From Saccharothrix carnea (GTDB lineage: Bacteria > Actinomycetota > Actinomycetes > Mycobacteriales > Pseudonocardiaceae), in assembly GCF_003014735.1 (NCBI RefSeq), contig NZ_PYAX01000029.1:1-51794 (forward strand): 51,794 nucleotides of DNA, in the 5' to 3' direction. Positions 48,956-51,794 of this stretch are shown in pieces. Both the position numbers and the translations under genes were made by a program. The notes under the pieces were generated by a model that was given only the letters and a program-made list of their open reading frames with translations, was not told where the DNA came from and ran no database searches. Each line of letters begins with the position of its first letter. Position 1 is the first letter of the stretch.

Positions 48956-49441
48956 TCAGCTCCCGCCGATGCCGTCAGGGTGCCGATCGGCCACGAGGGT
49001 CAGCACGATGTCGTGCTCCAGCAACGCCTTCGCGGCGGCCAGCACCTCGCTGAACCCGCCCATCGAGCCCAGAGCCCAGGCGACGACCGCCTCGGGGTCG
49101 TCCCCGCCGAACCCGGTCTCGGTGAGGTCGACCTTGGTCGTGTCGTCCGGGTAGGGCGTGAACCGCATCTCCCACGTCGTCGGCAGCGGCCCGTTCTGCC
49201 ACTCGATGACGAATCGGCGGTCCTGCTCGAACTCCTTCACCCGCACCGTGACCGACAGGTCGTACATCTCCCACGTCCACCGCAGTTCCGCGCCGGGCTC
49301 GACCGGACCGCTGCTCTTGGTGAACCAGATCTTGGTGGTGACCTCGGGATCGGTGAACGCGCGGAAGACCTCGGCGGGTGGCCTGCGGATCAGCATCGTC
49401 GTGTTGACCACGGGAGACAGTTCGAGGCGGGAGTTGCCCAT
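48956..49441 (-). CDS. SRPBCC (AHSA1-like START) protein, candidate self-resistance factor
   Basis: A 161-residue SRPBCC-fold protein: RRPPAEVFRAFTDPEVTTKIWFTKSSG, ELRWTWEMYDLSVTVRVKEF, RFVIEWQNGPLPTTWEMRFTPY and a C-terminal helix GGFSEVLAAAKALLEHD, the AHSA1 pattern with a hydrophobic cavity. In the calicheamicin pathway START-domain proteins CalC, CalU16 and CalU19 destroy reactive enediyne by self-sacrifice. This protein has the same general fold and the right context but is not obviously close to CalC in sequence. AAGGAAG precedes the ATG. Alternative: a general ligand carrier or cyclase-like protein. Confidence 0.8.
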   Translation of the reverse strand: MGNSRLELSPVVNTTMLIRRPPAEVFRAFTDPEVTTKIWFTKSSGPVEPGAELRWTWEMYDLSVTVRVKEFEQDRRFVIEWQNGPLPTTWEMRFTPYPDDTTKVDLTETGFGGDDPEAVVAWALGSMGGFSEVLAAAKALLEHDIVLTLVADRHPDGIGGS

Positions 49442-49505
49442 CGCTCTTCCTTCTGGAGGTGACCCACAACCTGCGCCCCGGGACGTTACCGCACCGGGAT
49501 ACCGC

Positions 49506-49529
49506 GAACCCGCCGCTGCGGGGCGGTTC
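49506..49529 (-). terminator. Stem-loop downstream of the P450 gene
   Basis: GAACCCGCC pairs with GGCGGTTC with one bulged C around a seven-base loop, within the gap between the P450 stop and the SRPBCC start. It may reduce read-through into the SRPBCC gene. Confidence 0.4.
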
Positions 49530-49545
49530 ACCCCGATCGAGTGCA

Positions 49546-50940
49546 TCAGCCGTGGCCGGGATCTTCCCGGGCCACCGCGAGGCCATCGGCACGAGAGCCG
49601 ACACCGCGGCTGTGCGCGATCATGGGCAACGCGTTCACCGGCATCGTGACGGCGGGCTTCGGCCGCACGCGGTGGCCGGGCACCGGCACCAGCCGCCAGC
49701 GCGCGGCGATCGTGGCCAGGGAGACGGTGAGTTCCGCCCGGGACAGCCCTTCGCCGAGGCACCCGTGCAGCCCGGTCCCGAAGGGCAGGAAGGCGCCGCG
49801 CGCCACCGGGTCGACGCGCTCGGGCAGCCACCGGTCCGGGTCGAACCGCTCGGCGTCGGCGTGGATGCGGGGGTTGTGGTTGAGCGCGTAGGCGCTGTAG
49901 AGCACGACGGCTCCGGCGGGGACGTGGTACCCGCCCAGTCGACTGTCCACTGTGGCCACTCGGCTCTGGAACAGCCCTTGCGTCCGGTGCCGGAGCGTCT
50001 CGGTGATCAACCGCCGGGTGTACTCCAGGCGGTCGATGTCCTGGTAGGTGGCCGTTCGGCCGGCCAGCACCCGGTCGACCTCCTCGTGCAGTCGGCGCTC
50101 GACGTCCGGGTGCGCACCGATCTCGTGGAAGGCCCACGACAAGGTGTTGCTGACGGTGTTGCTGCCCGCGATCAGGAAGGTCATGACCTCGTCGTGCAGC
50201 TGCCGGTCGCTCATGGCCGGTCGGCCGTCGTCGTCGCGGGCGAGGACCATCTTCGACAGCAGGTCGCCGCGATCGGTCCCGGTCGCCAGGTAGTCGTCGA
50301 CCACCGCCTCGATCGTCCGCCGGAGGAACGCCTCCGCTTCCCGATAGCGGCGATTGCCCGGCGTCGGCAGCCTGGTGAACACCGCGCCCGCGCCGGTCAT
50401 CCGCCGGAACAGCCCGCCGAGCACCACCGCGGTCGCGGCCATGAACCGCGCCCGGTCCAGCGTGGCACCGTCCGCGACGATGACCCGGACGATGTTCGCC
50501 AGCGCGAGTTCGTCCATCTCCTCGTGCACCGCGACCCGTTGGCCGTCACGCCAGGAGGCGGCCTTGTCCTCCACGTGCCCGCTCATGACGGCGACGTAGT
50601 CCGCGATCCGCCCGTGGTGGAACGCGGACAGGATCAACCTGCGCTGCCGCCGGTGGAAGGGACCGTCCGAGATGCCCAACCCGTTGCCGAACATCTGCCG
50701 GAACCGCTCGGCGATCGGGCCGCCCCTGGCGAACGCGTCGGGTCGACGCATGACGTCGCGCACCAGGTCCGGGTCGTTGACGACGTACATCGGCTCGCGC
50801 CCCAGCCTGATCCGGACGACCGGTTCGCCCGACTGGAGTTCGAGCAGGAAGGAACCGGGGTTGCGCTTCATCCGCAGTGCGTGCCCCAGCAGCGGCAGCG
50901 CGCCGGGGTACGTCCCGGGTGGACGGACGACGCCGCTCAT
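49546..50940 (-). CDS. Cytochrome P450 (fatty-acid/CYP102-like class)
   Basis: A 464-residue P450 of the longer type: FLIAGSNTVSNTLSWAF I-helix (258-262, with Asn where Asp/Glu usually precedes the Thr), ETLR (314-317), FDPDRWLPER, and the heme loop FLPFGTGLHGCLGEGL with Cys394. It has no membrane anchor. Such P450s hydroxylate hydrophobic chains or polyenes. Orientation and position ahead of the cassette suggest it oxidises the enediyne core or its precursor; enediyne clusters commonly hold one or more P450s. ATG start with only a weak GGAG upstream. Confidence 0.9.
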   Translation of the reverse strand: MSGVVRPPGTYPGALPLLGHALRMKRNPGSFLLELQSGEPVVRIRLGREPMYVVNDPDLVRDVMRRPDAFARGGPIAERFRQMFGNGLGISDGPFHRRQRRLILSAFHHGRIADYVAVMSGHVEDKAASWRDGQRVAVHEEMDELALANIVRVIVADGATLDRARFMAATAVVLGGLFRRMTGAGAVFTRLPTPGNRRYREAEAFLRRTIEAVVDDYLATGTDRGDLLSKMVLARDDDGRPAMSDRQLHDEVMTFLIAGSNTVSNTLSWAFHEIGAHPDVERRLHEEVDRVLAGRTATYQDIDRLEYTRRLITETLRHRTQGLFQSRVATVDSRLGGYHVPAGAVVLYSAYALNHNPRIHADAERFDPDRWLPERVDPVARGAFLPFGTGLHGCLGEGLSRAELTVSLATIAARWRLVPVPGHRVRPKPAVTMPVNALPMIAHSRGVGSRADGLAVAREDPGHG

Positions 50941-51352
50941 CGCCGCCGGCTCCGCCGGACGGGAGGACCACCGGGGCTCACCCGACCGGGCACGTCCTGG
51001 TGGTGTCCGACGCCGATTCCGTTGGGAGACATCGGCTGTCCTCCCGTCGAGCGCTGTTGACCTCCGGGCAATGTAGCCGTGGGACGTGGATCCGGCGACC
51101 CGTCCGGCGGGGACGGTCGGGATCGGCCACTCGTGGGTGTTCAGGTTGGACCGAGCCGGTCACGGCCGCCGACCCGTGTCACGGTGGGTGACCGGCGGAC
51201 ACCCGGACCGCACCGGTCGCGGAACCGGGAGGGTCGGGTATCCGGACCACGGTCCGCGTGTGCCCGGAGTGGTGGTGCCTTTACCCAATCGAGCTACGAG
51301 CCTCGCTTCACCGGGTCTTTACGCGGTGGCGGCGCGGGGCAGATACTGGGCG
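50941..51352. other. Intergenic region between the cluster and the TerC locus
   Basis: About 410 bases with no coding pattern I trust on either strand. It should hold the promoter of the P450 operon and that of the riboswitch-terC transcript. Short ORFs here lack ribosome sites and third-position GC bias. Confidence 0.5.
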
Positions 51353-51452
51353 CCGAGGGGAGTACTTCCCAAGTGCCTGCCCGGTCAGTACGGACACCTC
51401 GATCGGTGTCCCCGGGAGGCCACCCCGACCCAGGGGTGAAGGAGACCTCGGA
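51353..51452 (+). ncRNA. yybP-ykoY-type manganese riboswitch
   Basis: The sequence has the conserved ends of this class: GAGGGGAGTAC near 51355 and GGTGAAGGAGACCTC near 51434-51448, with GGTCAGTACGGACACC between (the CGTCAxTACGG segment) and complementary stems such as GGACACC/GGTGTCC and CACCCC/GGGGTG. It lies 24 bases before a TerC-family start, the usual partner of this Mn2+-sensing element. Manganese binding would favour expression of the downstream exporter. Ends are approximate. Confidence 0.8.
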
Positions 51453-51475
51453 CGTCGACTGTTCGGGGAGGTCCG

Positions 51476-51794
51476 GTGCCCCTGTCAGCGGCAGTGCCGG
51501 CGAGTCCGGTGGAGTCCATCGGGTCGGTGGGCCTGTGGTCGGTCAGCCTCGCCGCCCTGGTGGTGCTGCTGGTCGCCGATTTCGCGGTCACCCACCGCCC
51601 GCACGAGGTGTCGATGCGCGAGGCCATCGGCTGGTCGGTGTTCTACTTGACCTTGCCGGTGGTGTTCGGGCTCTGGTTGTGGCGGGCGTTCGACGCCGGC
51701 CGGGCGCTGGAGTTCATGACCGGGTTCCTGGTCGAGAAGTCCCTCTCGGTGGACAACCTGTTCGTGTTCATGCTGCTGCTCGCCGCCTTCGCCG
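51476..51794 (+). CDS. TerC/Alx-family integral membrane protein, 5' part
   Basis: The first 106 residues of a membrane protein, running off the window. The frame reads WSVSLAALVVLLVADFAVTH, SVFYLTLPVVFGLWLW and EFMTGFLVEKSLSVDNLFVF, the diagnostic TerC/Alx segment with the acidic residues of the metal site (Glu, Asp). GTG start with GGGGAGG four bases upstream. Members export manganese, often to metallate secreted proteins or avoid toxicity. Controlled by the riboswitch just upstream. Probably a housekeeping gene outside the enediyne cluster. Confidence 0.9.
   Translation, partial: MPLSAAVPASPVESIGSVGLWSVSLAALVVLLVADFAVTHRPHEVSMREAIGWSVFYLTLPVVFGLWLWRAFDAGRALEFMTGFLVEKSLSVDNLFVFMLLLAAFA

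Noticed and set aside
48956..49441. Firm naming of the SRPBCC protein as CalC
   Set aside because: The fold class and context agree, but sequence as read is generic AHSA1-like and not clearly close to CalC, so only a candidate role is stated.
49459..51060. 533-residue plus-strand frame opposite the P450 at the right side
   Set aside because: Antisense shadow; the minus strand contains all P450 signature motifs in order.
51240..51330. tRNA-like segment (minus strand TAGCTCGATTGGGTAAAGG)
   Set aside because: The D-arm would not pair correctly, and no anticodon or T-arm with TTCGA/GGTTCG could be placed; it is more likely chance.
1..51794. CRISPR arrays, insertion sequences, integrases, phage or conjugation genes
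   Set aside because: No regularly spaced direct repeats, transposase motifs or flanking inverted repeats with target duplications were seen.

Overview
This window is high-GC actinomycete DNA: nearly every gene has G or C at third codon positions, GTG starts are common, and stop and start codons repeatedly overlap (ATGA or GTGA). The calerythrin-like EF-hand protein, the SigK/RskA pair and the overall style suggest a Pseudonocardiaceae-type soil actinomycete (Saccharothrix, Actinosynnema, Lentzea or Saccharopolyspora relatives). That placement is an inference; there is no rRNA or marker gene here.

Left part, about 1-19 kb, is a mixture of regulation, metal handling and small accessory loci: an ECF sigma/anti-sigma pair (SigK/RskA type), a FhuF-like ferric reductase, an ArsR regulator divergent from an MFS transporter with a His-rich tail, a P450, a methyltransferase, and a siderophore-type ABC importer (permease, ATPase, lipoprotein). 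Divergent from the importer is a two-gene unit, a cysteine-synthase-like PLP enzyme and an ATP-grasp ligase, which may make a small metallophore. A second ECF sigma/zinc-finger anti-sigma pair, a small membrane protein, three paralogous RebM-like methyltransferases, a PPOX-family protein and a four-EF-hand protein follow.

Middle part, about 19-33 kb: a tldD/tldE metalloprotease pair; a tight five-gene minus-strand operon for sulfur and one-carbon chemistry (non-heme-iron-like protein, SufS-like desulfurase, methyltransferase, cystathionine gamma-lyase-like enzyme, homocysteine S-methyltransferase-like enzyme); and a divergent plus-strand operon (DUF885-like metallopeptidase, DUF899 thioredoxin-like protein, class V PLP enzyme, signal-less oligopeptide-binding protein, short beta-propeller).

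Right part, about 33-51 kb: the diagnostic enediyne warhead cassette, all on the minus strand and translationally coupled: UnbL/E3, UnbV/E4, UnbU/E5, the iterative enediyne polyketide synthase PKSE, and the CalE7/DynE7-type thioesterase. It is flanked upstream by a P450, an SRPBCC protein that could be a self-resistance factor, and a second signal-less oligopeptide-binding protein. Downstream are a conserved unknown 400-residue protein, a protein-arginine-methyltransferase-like enzyme, a second short beta-propeller and a UbiB-family kinase. The right edge is a TerC-family membrane protein behind a yybP-ykoY-type manganese riboswitch, which probably marks the cluster boundary.

Taken together, about 19-51 kb looks like an enediyne biosynthetic gene cluster of unusual composition: it carries sulfur-handling enzymes (as expected for a trisulfide- or thiol-bearing warhead) but shows no glycosyltransferase, deoxysugar, apoprotein or pathway regulator gene. 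Its PKS has lost the recognisable C-terminal phosphopantetheinyl transferase residues. I could not run any search; all family calls rest on motif recognition.
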